Origin: Ananas comosus
Lineage: Eukaryota > Streptophyta > Magnoliopsida > Poales > Bromeliaceae
DNA: 64,000 bases
Reading direction: 5' to 3'
Assembly: GCF_001540865.1 (NCBI RefSeq)
Contig: NC_033635.1
Span: 6,616,811-6,680,810 of the forward strand
Part shown: positions 46,077 through 58,732 of the stretch, one piece after another
Numbering within the stretch: position 1 is the stretch's first letter
How the letters are laid out: each line of letters starts with the position of its first letter
Notes under the pieces: generated by a model
Told to the model about the DNA's origin: nothing
The model's database searches: none
The model's input: the letters and a program-made list of their open reading frames with translations, nothing else
Translations under genes and position numbers: made by a program

Positions 46077-48513
46077 AGTCACGCCCCAGGACCGGCAGAG
46101 GCCCTCCCGGTAGCGTGCCCAGACCCGCCATATGTCCACACATATAAGGCGTCTACAACAACAGCAAAAAATAAAACCAAGAGTAATATACATCTAGAGA
46201 TATCAGAGCACAGATAGATCTATAGTCTATAACAAGATAAAAGAAGTATACTAAAACAATAAGTAAGAGTAAAACATAAAGTAATACAATATCATCTCCC
46301 AAAATAGTACACAAGGGGTGGTCTCTAGTACACTGGTACAGCTCTCAACCTCTCCAAAAATAAAAACATCGAGAGGTAGACTACCTATCCACTCGTCCAT
46401 CGCAGAAGAGCTAGCTCGAAGCAACGCCCTTTCCACGGTCCCTAGCCTCTCCCGGCATAGAAGGCTCTAAAAGAAAACATAAAGCAGAGGGCGTGAGAAC
46501 TATAATTTATAGTTCCCAGTGGGCAATTACTGACCTCAGCTCAATGCACCACTAGGCCCCAAAAGAAAAGGTAAGTCAACAAGGCAATAGTAATGAAATA
46601 ATTGCATTATGAAAGCGTAAATAATTGCTAAGCTACTATATCACAAGAAAACATGATGTCGAAAGTGTGTACATCTACTTTATCCCAATGAAGTAAGTCC
46701 AACATGACTAATATGTCCAAACATAACGAATAGGTAGGCAACATGATCCACAATGTCAATGTATGATGAATATGCTCTATCATGGTAGCAAGTATACTAT
46801 AATGCAATAGATAAACTATCGAGTATATCATGTGTCTCAACAATATGCTATATGCATGTCATAGTAATCCAACTACTAATCCTATCTAGTAGTGATTATC
46901 ATCTCTCGATCAAATGTCATTATTTCCATCATGTTCTAGGACCCACATATTGTAGTCCAGCTTGTGCCACCTAAGTGTCGGTGGTAGCTCCAGCATCCCC
47001 ACTCTAGGAATGAGTCTGTCCCTCCCGACCCCGTAGATTTCTCGATACCGCACGAGCGAACATAAGTCGCGTAGGCCAACTCTGGAGTGCCGGCTTGTAG
47101 GGAGCGACCCTCACAAGCATGTGTAAATGAGCACAAATGGCAAGCAAGCGTAATCATCGTCTCAAGTACCCAATCATCATGTCTCTAACATGGTAATAGT
47201 CACTAGCATCTCAAAGATCTAGCTCTAGGTCACAATGTGAAGTTCCAATCATTCACTAGGTCTAGTGCCCTTTTATGACACTTAGACATTTCGATGTACA
47301 AACATATTCCAATTCTCTCAATGGCCCTATCCACTAGGTTCACACACAACCCGAGCTCAATGCCGCTTTATGACATTAGCTCACAATTCCACATGTCAAT
47401 CTTGTCATATGCCTCTTTATGGCTCACTAAGAACCTCTATGTCTCAAATAGGAATAGCTCAAAATGCATGAAGGTGAATGCTTATTGCCACAATGGGAAG
47501 TATGATTTCAAGTCCCAATAGGATGCCAATCATGTACAAACCCCACAAAGTAGCCCTCTACTATATGGGGGCCCAAAATTTCTTATACATAATATAGGCA
47601 TGTTAAGCATCCTAAAATTCACATTAAATACATTTATCATGGAAATGCATGCATTTTTACTCTACAAGCATAAAACATGGGATATGAGAATTTCTCATAT
47701 GCTAGGCTAGGTCAAACCCACCGAACCGTCACAGTGTCCTTCGTTTCGCCGAAAGAAGTTGTCCACGAGTCTCAAAATACTCTAAAAGTGATCAATGAAG
47801 GGATACATAAGCATTACGAGCAACTCTAGGCTCAAACATTAACAATCACAAAATAGGGCAAAAACTCACCTAGGGAGTAGAAAATCATTCTCAAGCTCCA
47901 AGAGAAGGCTAAATCCCTTCCAATCCAACCAAATGGAAGGTTCTAAACTAAGTAATCTAGCCTCAAAAGCCCTAGATCAAAAAGCCCCAAAATCAACTCT
48001 AAAATCCCATTCTAGGGTTCCATCTACTAAAAAACTTCAAATTATGAAATCTTGGAGAAAGAACAAGTTGCTTACCTCCAAGAAGCTTCAATCTAGGTTC
48101 AAAACCCTCTAGGTTCCAAGATCTTTCCTCAACAATGCTCCAAATCCAAGCTCCAAGCCACCAAAAGTAAGAAGAGAGGGTGTGGGTGAAGTTCCAAGCC
48201 TCCAACAAGCTCTCTCCTTCTTCTTCTTCCTCTCCTTCTTCTTCTTCTCTCTCTAGGAGCAAAGGGAATGGTGGAATGAGGGAGAAGAGAAGAAGAAGTA
48301 GCCATATATGCCCTCTAGTGTAACAAATCCAAAGAGGCCCCTCAAAAACCCAATATTGCATCAGGCCGGTCTGGGCAATTTTCGCCCAGAGGGACCGGTC
48401 TCTCCCCACCAGGGACCGGTCTCTCGTGTCGAACCCGAGAAACCATCGTTCGGGAACCGGTCTCTCCCCGCGCGGGACCGGTCTCTTACTGCGAAGACGC
48501 GCTCGGGGACCGG
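46077..48513 (-). repeat. element 5 3' LTR (type D), U5-side part
   Basis: Plus strand starts AGTCACGCC, antisense to the LTR-D ends at 22773 and 51006. It contains the stem GAACTATAA/TTATAGTTC near 46497-46516, a donor-like GAG|GTAAGC on the minus strand at 48075 and ACCGGT palindromes at about 48390-48513. The accgg of the last palindrome is the target of the solo LTR-D. Confidence 0.88.
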
Positions 48514-51006
48514 TGTAACACACTGGACCTTTGCAAATAGTGAGGTCGAGTGTTTGGTTTTTGTTCCGAGCTTTTCCACATTTTGTGGGAAGTCGTTGAC
48601 AGTGTTCCGACCTATGGTTCGAGTCCCGAGAATTGTGGTTAAAAACCTTGCACCAAAATTCAAAAAGTCGGATTTTTGGTTAGCTCTCGGGTAGCCCTCA
48701 GAGGGCTGTGTACCGGTACATGCTTGATGGCTGTACTGGTACAGGGTTGATGGTTGTACCGGTACAGCCACCGGCTTGTACCGGTACAGGGCCGCTGAAC
48801 CCTGCCAACCCGAGGCTCGGGTTGAGATTTTCGCAAGGCTTGTACCGGTACAGGAACCCGTGTACCGGTACAAGGAGGCTGATTTCATGCAGTTTGTTCT
48901 GCAGGGGCTTATTTGCGATTGTGGGCTTCTTATAACAGCACCCACGCCCCATAGGTCTTCTCTTGAGCTTGGAACAGCAAGAGAGAAGGTAGGAGAGCCC
49001 TCCTCTCCATCTCTTTCATTTCCTTTGGTTTTGGTTTGCGCTTTTGGTGATTAAACACCCTCTTTTGCTCTCTTTTGCTTCTTTGGAGGCTTCTTCACCA
49101 TTGGAGCTTGGACTTGAGGCTTGGTGAGGGTGGATCCTTGAAGTTTGAGAACTTTGAACTTGGATTGAAGCTTCTTAGAGGTTGGTAGCCCTTTCTTTCC
49201 CTTTAGATTTTGGATTTGAGGTTTTCTTTGAGATGAAACCCTAGATTGTAAACTTAGGGTTGTTTTTGGGTGTTTTTGATTTAGGGCTTTTGAGGCTCAA
49301 TCTCTTGGATTAGAACCTTCCCTTAGGTTGGTTTGGGAGGGTTCAAGCTCTCATTTGGAGCTTGTGAGGAGATTGTCGCTCTTGAGGTGAGTTTTGACCC
49401 TTTTGCTAGATGGTTAATGATCGAGCTATAGGCTCTTCGTTTCGTTTGGGTAACCCTACTTTTGATGCTTCTAGGGTACTAGGAAGCTCATGGATCACTT
49501 CGTTCGGCGAAACAAAGAAGTCGATTTTGGTGGGTTTGGCTTCGTGGAAAAGGAGCAAAATGGCCCCTATGTTCTCTATACTTGTTGTAAAGTATTTTTA
49601 AATGCATTTCAATGCTAATTGGAATTTATGTGAATTTTAGAACACTTAAAATGCATGCCTTATGTGTAAGTTAAATTTCACTCTATATAGTAAGCAATCA
49701 GGGTTATTTTCATGCATGTGAGGAGTGTTCATGTGGACGAATGGGATTCTCGTCTAGTATGCTAAATTAGCTCATATTCGTGTATTGGAAACATTATACT
49801 ATGTTTGGACTTAGTAGCATAAAGTGTCATCAAGAGGAACTTGAACTAGTAAACTATGAAACTGCAACATAGAGACATAATATTAGGCCATTGTATATCT
49901 GCTATATATTCCATGTTAGAGACATGATGACATAGAGATAGGCTTTTGGGACATTCGATACATTCCATGTTATTAGACATGAGGACTTGGTACTTGTGAC
50001 AGGACATATGACTACTTGCCATTGTGCTCATTCGCACATGCTTGCCGGAGATAGCCATCGCAATTCATATTCGCCGTGCGGGATTGGGCGCCGAAGTAGA
50101 TTGCCGTGGGCCAGGCTCATTCCTAGGGTGGGGATGATGACTACCACGGGGCCATTAAGCTCGGCACCGGCCAGACAGCCTACGGGTGGGTCTCAGGGCC
50201 ATAGACAGCCTTCGGGTGGGTCTCTTTAGATTTTGATTTTGGGTACTTCACTAAGACATGTGGACAGATGATGACTTTGTATATTGACGGGACATTGGCT
50301 AGAATAGTAAACAATGACATCTTTACTATTTGCATTGTGGACATCGTGAGGGTTGCATATCTATGCTTATTCATGTTATACACATCCATGTACATTCCTG
50401 TTATAGTTGCTATATTACTTATGCAAATCATGCTAAGTAGAGACATTATGCTATAGCGAGTTACATTTTACTTCTCTTTTGCCTTATTATATTTTGTCAC
50501 TGACCTCTTCCTGGTAGCTTTTGGGCCTCGTGGCGCAGTTCACTGAAGTCAGTAATTGCCCACTGTGAACTATTTTTAATAGTTCTCACGCCCTCTTTTT
50601 CGTGGTTTCTTTCAGAGCCTTCTGCACCGGCTGAGGCACGGGATCGCTATAAGGGGATCGCATAGCTAGCTAGCGAGGAGCGGTTCTTTGCCTAGGTGGT
50701 TTACTCTTTCTTTTTGTATTTGAGAGAGTAAGAGATTTTTTATCCATGTATAGAGACAACCTATGTATCTACTATTAGCACTTGTATTTGGGATTTCCTT
50801 TGTATTACTTTATGCTTTTATTAGTGGATTCCAGCTTTATGTTCCTTTCTCTATTGTAGAACTTAGTATTATATCATACTCTGATACCCTAGATGTCTTT
50901 TATTATTGCTTTAATTATCGTTGTTTTAGACGCCTTATATGTTTTAGACGTATGGCGGGTCTGGGCACATGCCGGGCGGGCTTCCGCTGGGTCCCAGGGC
51001 GTGACA
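48514..51006 (+). mobile_element. solo LTR, type D (2493 bp)
   Basis: Starts TGTAACACACTGG, ends CAGGGCGTGACA, with duplication accgg at 48509-48513 and 51007-51011. A related LTR at about 60860 carries the same flanks joined without the insertion, an independent check. It contains GTACCGGTAC at 48710, 48756, 48778, 48842 and 48862, a TTATAAC box near 48930 and an acceptor-like TTTCTTTCAG ending at 50615. No coding region. Confidence 0.95.
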
Positions 51007-51248
51007 ACCGGTCTTGCCCGCTAGGGACTGGTTGCCTCAGGGCTGCCACAACACTGCTCACTGGGGGACCGGTCTCTCCTATCAGGGACCGGTCCCCGAG
51101 AGTAAAAACTCTCAGGACTCATCCAGAACTCAAGTTTTCGGACTTTTTGGATCGAAAAATATTCCACGACCTTCCACCAAGTGTGGAAAAGCTCGAAACA
51201 CAACCAATCACTCGAACCTCGCAATTTGCACAGGTCCAGTGTTTTACA
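51007..51248 (-). repeat. element 5 3' LTR (type D), U3-side part
   Basis: Resumes after the solo LTR and ends CAGTGTTTTACA at 51248, giving sense start TGTAAAACACTGG. Includes further ACCGGT palindromes (51007-51095). The following bases on the minus strand (GGATGGGTGAT) are the polypurine tract, weaker than in elements 1 and 4. Confidence 0.88.
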
Positions 51249-51299
51249 ATCACCCATCCTAAAAGGAGTTTCGTCTGCGAAACTCAAAAGTAAAGTACC

Positions 51300-52510
51300 T
51301 CAAGCCTCCATCTGAAAAAGATGGGGATAGTGCTCTCGCAGTGCGCTCTCCAACTCCCAAGTGGCCTCGCGCTCGTCGTGGTTGCTCAAAAGCACCTTCA
51401 GGTAGGGGATCTCACGGTTCCGCAGCCTCTTTACTTCGCGAGCCAAAATCCTAAAAGGTTGCTCTTCAAAGCTCAAATCATCCCTCAGCTCTAAAGGTGT
51501 CGCGTCCAATACGTGAGCCGGATCATGGATGTACTTCCGAAGGACCGATACATGAAAAACATTGTGTACACCCGATAGGTTCGGAGGTAACACAAGTCGA
51601 TACGCTACCGGGCCTACACGCTCCAAAACCTCATACGGTCCGATGTATCGGGGGCTCAGCTTACCCCGAATTTTAAATCTTCTAATTCCTCTGGTCGGCG
51701 AGACTTTCAAGAAGGCATGGTCACCAACCTGGAACTCCAAGTCTCATCGATCTTTTGCCTACTCTGGGCTGTTAATAGTCTCTCCCGAGCAATGCGAACC
51801 TTGTCCTCTGCTTCCTGGAGCACATCTGGGCCTAAAGCCAATCTCTCGCCAACTTCGCACCAATAAAGTGGCGATCTACACTTCCGTCCATAGAGTGCCT
51901 CGAAAGGTGCCATCTTGATGCTTGCTTGATAATTATTGTTATAAGCAAACTCTGCCATCAGTAGATGCTGCGACCATCCTCCCTAGAAGTCAATCACACA
52001 GGCTCGAAGCATGTCCTTGAGAGTCTGTATAGTACGCTCCGACTGCCCATCACTCTGGGGGTGGAAAGTGGTGCTGAAATCCAAGCGCGTACCTAAAGCA
52101 TCCTGTAAGCTCCTCCAAAAGTGGGATACAAAATGGGGATCTCGATCTGATACTATAGAAGTAGGTACCCCGTGCAATCGCACGATCTCATCCAAATAAA
52201 CCTGTGCGAGTCTTTCACCAGTCCAAGTAGTGTGGATAGGTATGAAATGGGCCGATTTCGTCAGCCTATCCACGATCACCCAAATAGCGTCATGCCCGGC
52301 CTGTGAGCGAGGCAATCCCATCACGAAGTCCACGGTGATCTTCTCCCACTTCCACACTGGAATCGGTAGGCTCTGCAACTTTCCCGCAGGAACTCGGTGC
52401 TCAGCTTTCACCCGTTGGCAAGTTAAGCATCTAGCAACAAACTCACCAACATCCTTCTTCACCCGGGCCACTAGTAAAGCAACCTCAATTCCTTGTACAT
52501 CTTGGTGTCT
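51300..52510 (-). pseudogene. element 5 integrase with chromodomain, frameshifted
   Basis: Three open pieces cover one integrase. 52471-51983 has the zinc-binding CLTC end and the DDE core ([29 protein letters not shown]). 51958-51707 has the AEFAYNN and YGRKCRSP part. 51740-51300 carries the GVHNVFHVSVLRKY linker and chromodomain (VKRLRNREIPYLKV, ATWELESAL). A short deletion between the second and third pieces removes the SYADKRR segment seen in elements 1 and 4. A stop follows CVIDF. Catalytic residues remain. Confidence 0.9.
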
Positions 52511-52561
52511 CCCGGATGTATAGCATACGGTGCTCGGTGCGCTTCTTGAAGAATATCCTCT

Positions 52562-54307
52562 TTATTGCCCAAGTCCGCCGGTAACACAAAGTCGTCCGCG
52601 GAAACGCATCAATCCATCACTGTCTAAAGTGAAGTCACCGGTGCAACCATCAACCATCTTAGCTCGAATCTTTTGCAACTCCACATCGGAGACCTGCTTT
52701 TCTTTAATTCTTTCCACAAGTATAGGTTGCACCACCAAAGACATCAGTCTCAAAGGTGTATCAGGAGCCACCACCTCCAACTCCAACCGCTTCATCTGCT
52801 CGATCAACGGCGGTCGAGTAACCACGAGCATCGCTAAGTTTTCCATCGATTTCCTGCTTAGCGCATCCGCCACCACGTTAGCCTTACCCGGGTGGTAAAG
52901 TATAGTCAAGTCATAATCCTTGAGTAGCTCCAGCCATCTGCGCTGCCTCAAGTTCAACTCCTTCTGAGTGAATAAATACTTTAAACTCTTGTGTTCCGTA
53001 TATACTTCGCATCGCTCGCCGTACAGATAATCGCGCCATAGCTTCAATGCAAAGACCACGGCCGCCAATTCCAAGTCATGAGTAGGGTAGTTTCTTTCAT
53101 AGTCCTTCAACTGGCGAGATGCATACGCGATCACTTTCCCGTCCTGCATCAAGACACAACCCAATCCATTAAAGAAAGCATCACTGTAAATCACATACCC
53201 TGCTCCAGCAGTTGGCAAGGTTAGGATCGGGGCGGTCGTCAATCTCTGCTTCAACTCTTGGAAGCTCCATTCACACACATCATTCCAAATGAACTTGGTG
53301 CCCTTATGCGTGAGCCTCGTGATGGGAATAGATAACCTCGCAAATCTCTCAACAAACCGTCGATAGTAGCCGGCCAAACCAAGAAAGCTCCGAATCTCTG
53401 TGACACTCGTCGGCCTTGCCCAATCCTTGATAGCTTCAATTTTCCTAGCATCCACGGCTATACCTGATCCGAAAATCAAATGGCCCAGAAACGCCACCTC
53501 TCTAAGCCAAAACTCACACTTCTTCAATTTGGCGTAGAGCTTCTTTTCCCGAAGCACTTGAAGTACAAGTCTCAAGTGTTCCTCGTGATCCGCATCACTT
53601 CGGGAATAGACCAAAATGTCGTCGGTGAACACCACGACAAACCTATCTAGATAAGGTTTGAAAACACGGTTCATTAAATCCATAAAAGTTGCCGGGGCAT
53701 TAGTAAGCCCAAACGGCATAACGGTAAACTCATATTGTCCGTACCGTGTTCTAAAAGCCGTTTTCGACACATCCTCAGGCTTGATCTTCAATTGGTGGTA
53801 TCCCGACTGCAAGTCGATCTTGGAATACACACTCGATCCCTGGAGCTGATCAAACAAATCATCAATCCTCGGTAAAGGATACTTGTTCTTGATCGTGACT
53901 TTGTTGAGTTCACGATAATCAACGCACAAGCGAAGCGATCCATTCTTCTTCTTGACAAATAGGACCGGTGCTCCCCAAGGTGACACACTCGGTCGCACAA
54001 AACCCTTGTCCAGAAGGTCTTGCAACTGTGCCTTTAGCTCCTTCAACTCCGGCGGTGCCATCCTATAGGGCGCCTTTGAGATTGGGGTAGTCCCGGGAAC
54101 GAGATCTACTACAAACTCAATCTCCCTATCAGGTGGCATGCCTGGAAGCTCTGCTGGAAACATATCTCCAAACTCCCGCACGACGGGAATATCCTCAATC
54201 CTGGGGGCATCATCGTCACCCCTCAACACAATCGTAGCCAAGTAGGCCACACAGCCTCTACTAATCAACTGTCTAGCTCGAGAGGAGCTAATCGTCATCG
54301 CAAACAA
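52562..54307 (-). pseudogene. element 5 reverse transcriptase and RNase H
   Basis: A 581-codon open stretch. The RT fingers begin near residue 80 ([16 protein letters not shown]). [21 protein letters not shown] and FTDD (227-230) follow; the usual motif is FIDD, but both Asp remain. RNase H starts with VIYSDA near 372. Its third acidic position reads YTEHKSL where element 1 has YTDHKSL, an Asp to Glu change likely to hurt activity. The frame is lost after RLCVT, just before integrase. Upstream it is separated from protease by a TGA and a frameshift. Confidence 0.92.
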
Positions 54308-54665
54308 CGAACTCTGGCATCCTCAATACACAACCTCCGCCTGCCCCGGCTCTCTAAACGTCACAGTTCGGTTCTTACAATCAATAGTGGCGTAGTACTT
54401 GGTCAACCAATCATGCCCAAAACTACATCAAACTCTCCAAGTTTATGCAAAGCTAGCAAGTCCACGGGCATGATCTAATCTCCAATCCGGACCGGGCAAC
54501 TGGGGCAAAACTCTCGAATGTCTAAAGTGTGATCGGGTACCACGACTCGTCCCGGATGCAACAAGAATACAAGTGGGATGCCATGCAACTCGGCAAACAG
54601 CCGGTCTATGAATGAATGCGATGCACCGGTATCAAATAATGCTCTAACTCAAATACCATAAAGTA
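54308..54665 (-). pseudogene. element 5 protease, stop and frameshift
   Basis: Translation of the minus strand gives [20 protein letters not shown], a complete retropepsin active-site region, then a VPDHTLDIREFCPSCPVRIGD segment ended by TAG. A one-base deletion after VVLGM shifts the frame before the expected WLTKYY. The order gag, protease, RT, RNase H, integrase is that of Ty3/gypsy. Confidence 0.82.
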
Positions 54666-56087
54666 AAATGATACCTGAGACCACATTCTCGGCTGCCGCC
54701 GCCTCCTCAGTCTGGGACGCGTACATGCGCCCACTCGGGGCCTGTCGTGACCCCTCTGCCTGCCGCTGCACTGGCGGCCGTCCAGTCTGGTGATGCACAG
54801 AAGGTGTCCCCTTGCTGGGACCCGATAAAGTTGGTGCAGATGCCGAAGATGGCGCTGGGGCTGGACCTCTCGGGCAGTCTGACTGGAAGTGGCCCTCCTG
54901 GCCACACAGGTAGCACCTGCCCCGACTGCGTGAACACTACTGTGAAAAATGGGGACCACCACAGATCACGCAGCGCGGAGCCTGGCGTCGATCAGATCCT
55001 CCTCGCTGAGTAGACTGGCCACGTCCTCGCGACTGGGACCGGTGTCGAGGATGTCTCGGCGGCCTCCCTGAGTGCGCCTGACTCGCACCCTCAGCCGCAG
55101 GCCTTTTGCCTTTACCCTTATCCAAGGCCTCTCGCCGCTGCTGCAGATCCGCTGCTTCACTCTCCACGATGAGTGCGCGGTTCACAACCTCCCGGTAGTT
55201 CTGGAGGTTGGAAGACTGAACAAATCAGAAGATCGAAGGCCGCAATCCCCGCTCAAAGATGCGGGCCTTGTCCTCGTCGTCCCGAACAACGAAGGGCACG
55301 CAATGAAGAAGCCGGGAGAACTCTCTCTCGTACTCAGCCACCGTCCAGTCCCCCTGGCGCAGGTTGCGCAGATCCTGCTCCATCTTTCTCTTAACACTGT
55401 TAGGGAAGTAATGCTCCAGTAGGAGTTCCTTGAACCTTCTCTAAGTAATCGCCGTCAGATCCGTGCTGGGGTTGTCCTGGATGTCCAACCACCATCTGTA
55501 GGCCTCGCCGTCCAAATGATGTGTGGCGAGCCACACTCTATCCCTCTCTTCGACGAAGGTATTCCGAAATAGCTTCTCCATGTGTATAAGCCATTTCTCT
55601 ACAATCCAGCGGTCCACGTTCTCCCCGTCAAATGTCCGGGGGTTGCATCTCCTGAACTCACCAAGGCGCTCCATGAGCCGATCCCGCTCGGCTCCCTCAA
55701 CCATCACGGGGAAAACCGCCCCAGCTACAGATGCTCCCGCTGGCGGTGCCGCAATATCCTCTCCCCGAGGTGCCGCCGCTGGTGCCGTCCTAGAAGCGTC
55801 GAGTGCAGGGGACGACACCCTCGGCGCAACCACCTCCACTGGTGCGGGTGGTGTAGGGATCTGAGTCTCCCTGGCCGCCGTCTGCTGCAGCAGAAGGTCC
55901 TCCAAGCTCTTCATCCGCACCTCCTGTCGAAGCGCCGTTTCCGCCTATTGCGTCACCAAATCAATGAGGGTTGCCAACGGGCCCCTCAACTCACGGACCT
56001 CGCCGGATCCGAAGGAGCGAAGGTCTCAGCCTCCTCAAACTGTGCCGCATTGTCCGCTCCCGCAGATTGAGAGCGCGTAATCGGCAT
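54666..56087 (-). pseudogene. element 5 gag with zinc knuckle, multiple frameshifts
   Basis: The ATG at 56087-56085 opens MPITRSQSAG. The frame shifts within about 40 codons and resumes in the long piece 55920-55441, which has a Pro/Ala-rich linker, RRCNPRTFDGENVDRWIVEKW and the capsid-like HHLDGEAYRWWLD. After another shift, the nucleocapsid appears at 55185-54880: CVICGGPHFSQ, a stop, then the CCHC knuckle CYLCGQEGHFQSDC. It resembles element 1 gag in plan but only weakly in sequence, so it belongs to another family. Confidence 0.82.
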
Positions 56088-56404
56088 AGTCACTACAAAA
56101 CATAAAAGCGTAAGTTAGTAACCCGCGCTATCGGATCCCCGCTCAAACAACAATACCCAAATTATGCGAAAGTAAGGAAGTGTTGTCCGCAACTAACTCC
56201 CGATGTTACGTTGTCGGCCGCCAACATAGCCCTCCGCGAAGTTAGAAGCCATACACTCCGATTAAATTCTAACTTTTTAGAGTTATCATAAAACCCAATC
56301 ATAATACTTCCGCTCACAAGTCGAATAGACCCCGTCTCTCACGAGCCTATATCCTATAGTCCAACCGGCCTAAGGTTTACTAGGTCCTCTAAGACTCAAC
56401 CCTA
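56088..56404 (-). other. element 5 untranslated leader
   Basis: About 300 bp between gag start and primer site, without a convincing frame. It shows words shared with the leader at the left edge (about 1-330), such as CGCTCACAAGTC and CTCACGAGCCT. Confidence 0.65.
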
Positions 56405-56415
56405 GGCTCTAATAC
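56405..56415 (-). promoter_or_regulatory. element 5 primer site, cut by element 3
   Basis: The minus strand reads GTATTAGAGCC, one change from GTATCAGAGCC. The expected TG before it and the 5' LTR are missing, because element 3 begins at 56416; aatac (56411-56415) is its presumed target duplication. Confidence 0.7.
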
Positions 56416-57794
56416 TGTAATATACAGAGAATTCGGAAAATAAATATCGAACTTTAGTCAAATTGACCAAAGTGCGAGGTTGGAACACTTCGGAAAGTCC
56501 GAAGGTGTTAAAATGATCAAAAGTGAGTTACGGGAGGTTTTCGAGACCTAAAATTGTGAAATCTGCTTTCTGCAGGTTTTCAACTCTCGGGGACCGATCC
56601 CTGAAGGAGAGACCGGTCCCCGAACGGGTGAAAAATGAGAAATGGAAAAAATGGCTAAGTCCTGAGAAACCAGCTCTCGGGAACCAGTCCCTGTCTGAGA
56701 GACCGGTCCCCGAGAGACCAGTCCCCCCCAAAGAGAGACCGGTTGCTCTGCGCGTGCGCCCTGCTGCTCGCGGGGAGAGCCTTCGGGAACCGGTCCCTGA
56801 AGGAGAGACCGGTCCCCGCCTGCGCGAACAGCCCAGTCCAGGCTGTGTGAAAGAGTAAAAGTTGAGGGGCTTGGCTGCAATTTTGCAACCCAATGGCTAT
56901 GTTATGGGGGCTAATGAGATTTTCTCTCATTTCCTCACCCTCTCACACTCTCTTCTCTCCCTCTCTCTCTCTAGAAGACAAAGGAGAAGAAGAAGACAAA
57001 GGAAAGGAAGGAAAAGAAGAAGAAGAAAGTGAAGAAGAAGCCATTGGAGTGGAGCAACTCCATTTTCTTTCCCTCTAGTGCAAGAAAGGAGCAAGCTTAG
57101 AGGTAAGCTTTGCCCCTTTTCATGCTAACTCCCAAACTAGGGTTTGGATAAACCTAAAAATAGTTTTTATGGAACCATTTGAGTATTTGAAGCTTTTCTT
57201 TTGCTTCTTTAGAGATCAAGACCATGAAAATGGTGAAGCTTGAGGTGAGCTTCATCACCTCTCATGGTGAAACCTTAAGTAGGGTTTTGATTTGCCTAAA
57301 GATGGTTCTAATGGACTTTTTAGAGTATAATGAAGCTACTTTTGCCTCCCATTGAGATCAAACCCTAGGTTTGATGATGCTATGGAGCTAGGGCACCCAA
57401 ATTAGGGCTTTTGCTCATAGGGATTTCTAAGTGTAATTGACCCTCTAGAAACTTAATTGGGGGTATTTCCAACGCGTTGGTGCGCTCGGATTAACGTTAC
57501 GAAAATGCGATGTAAAGATATGGACAAAATGGCCTAAAATGGCTTTGTTATGCCGCAGGTAAAGAACGAATGACCTAAAAATCCCAAGTAAATTATTGGA
57601 GCACCTTTGAAAGCCTACGAGGTGGGTGGTGCTTCTCAAACTTATTAAACTTCTCTCTATGCCTAATGTGTCATTCAATTGAGCATGTGTATATATATTG
57701 TTGCATGCATTTTAGGGTAAAGTGAAGATGAAAATGTGATGATGCATGATTGTGAGTACAACTTGCATAATATGATGAATGAGAACTATGTGAA

Positions 57795-58107
57795 NTCGAT
57801 TGGTGGATTCCCATCGATCGAGGACCGGCGAAGATCACCATCAACAAGAAATCGGTAAATTGAGTCGAGTATTTTTGTCAAAATCACTTGTACTCAAGTT
57901 TTCTTAGTGGATTTTCTTCGCGTGATCGGTCCCGTGGGTTTTTCACTCCGAATTGGAGTTTTCCCACGTTAAATTCTCGATGTGCTGTTTTATTTTCCGC
58001 TACTTTATTTTATTTGCATCGAGATTTTCGAGTTTGCCGTTTTTACACCTATTCACCCCCCTCTAGGTGTTACTTACCTTTTAGATCCTCGGAATCCATA
58101 TCTTACA
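57795..58107. mobile_element. probable Ty1/copia-type LTR remnant (313 bp) with an N at its start
   Basis: The insertion is flanked by atgtgaa at 57788-57794 and 58108-58114 and is absent from the LTR-A copies of element 1. Its right part, with CTATTCACCCCCCTCTAGG near the end and upstream T-rich words, resembles the 3' end of many plant copia LTRs. The first base is the single N at 57795, so sequence may be missing there. Family not determined. Confidence 0.5.
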
Positions 58108-58732
58108 ATGTGAACGTCAAAAACCCTATGTGTATGCATGAGAGAAAAGTGAGCACCCAAAGTGAGCAAAAGAACAGAGTGACACAATGACATAGATCGA
58201 GTGGCATTCGATAAAGTTAAAGTGAAATGACACTAGAGATAGTGTGAGGTAAAGAACCAATGTAATGTAAAGAATGACGAAAATGACAATGTTTAAAGTT
58301 AAAGTAATGTGGGGAGTAAAGAACATGAAGTGCTAGATGTAGCCAAAAGTAAAGAATGCAAAGAATATGATTGCCAGAGTTAGCAAGAGTAAAGAAATGA
58401 AAAGAATAAGAAATGCTAGAGTTAGCAAAAGTAAAGAATTGTAAAGAATGTGTTTACATGAGTTTACAACAAAAAGTGATGTAAAGAACACTAGAGTTAG
58501 TGTAAAGTCAAGATTGAACATACAATCCTTTGAGTTAAGGATTCGATCATACTTGCTATGAGTTCCGTGCTCGATGGCGGTCGCTCCCCCTCGGGCGATG
58601 CGCTCCGGAGTTATGCATCACGGGTTGGAGTAAACCCAAAGGACGGTCCTAGCAGGTGAGTTCCTGTGATGATGGACTTAATGTGAAGCAAGTCAATGTG
58701 GCGATACCCCTGGGTTAGCCTTGAGATTAAAG

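Larger units (their letters stand above)
46077..56415 (-). mobile_element. element 5: old Tekay/Del-type chromovirus, type D LTR
   Basis: Order on the minus strand: remnant of the primer site (56415-56405), gag (56087 to about 54670), protease, RT-RNase H and integrase down to 51300, then the 3' LTR from 51248 to 46077. The LTR has a solo LTR-D inside (48514-51006); its net length is about 2.67 kb. Its outer end reads AGTCACGCC rather than TGTCACGCC. The 5' LTR is displaced by element 3, which inserted at 56416. Gag-pol has several frameshifts and stops, more decayed than elements 1, 3 or 4. Confidence 0.88.
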
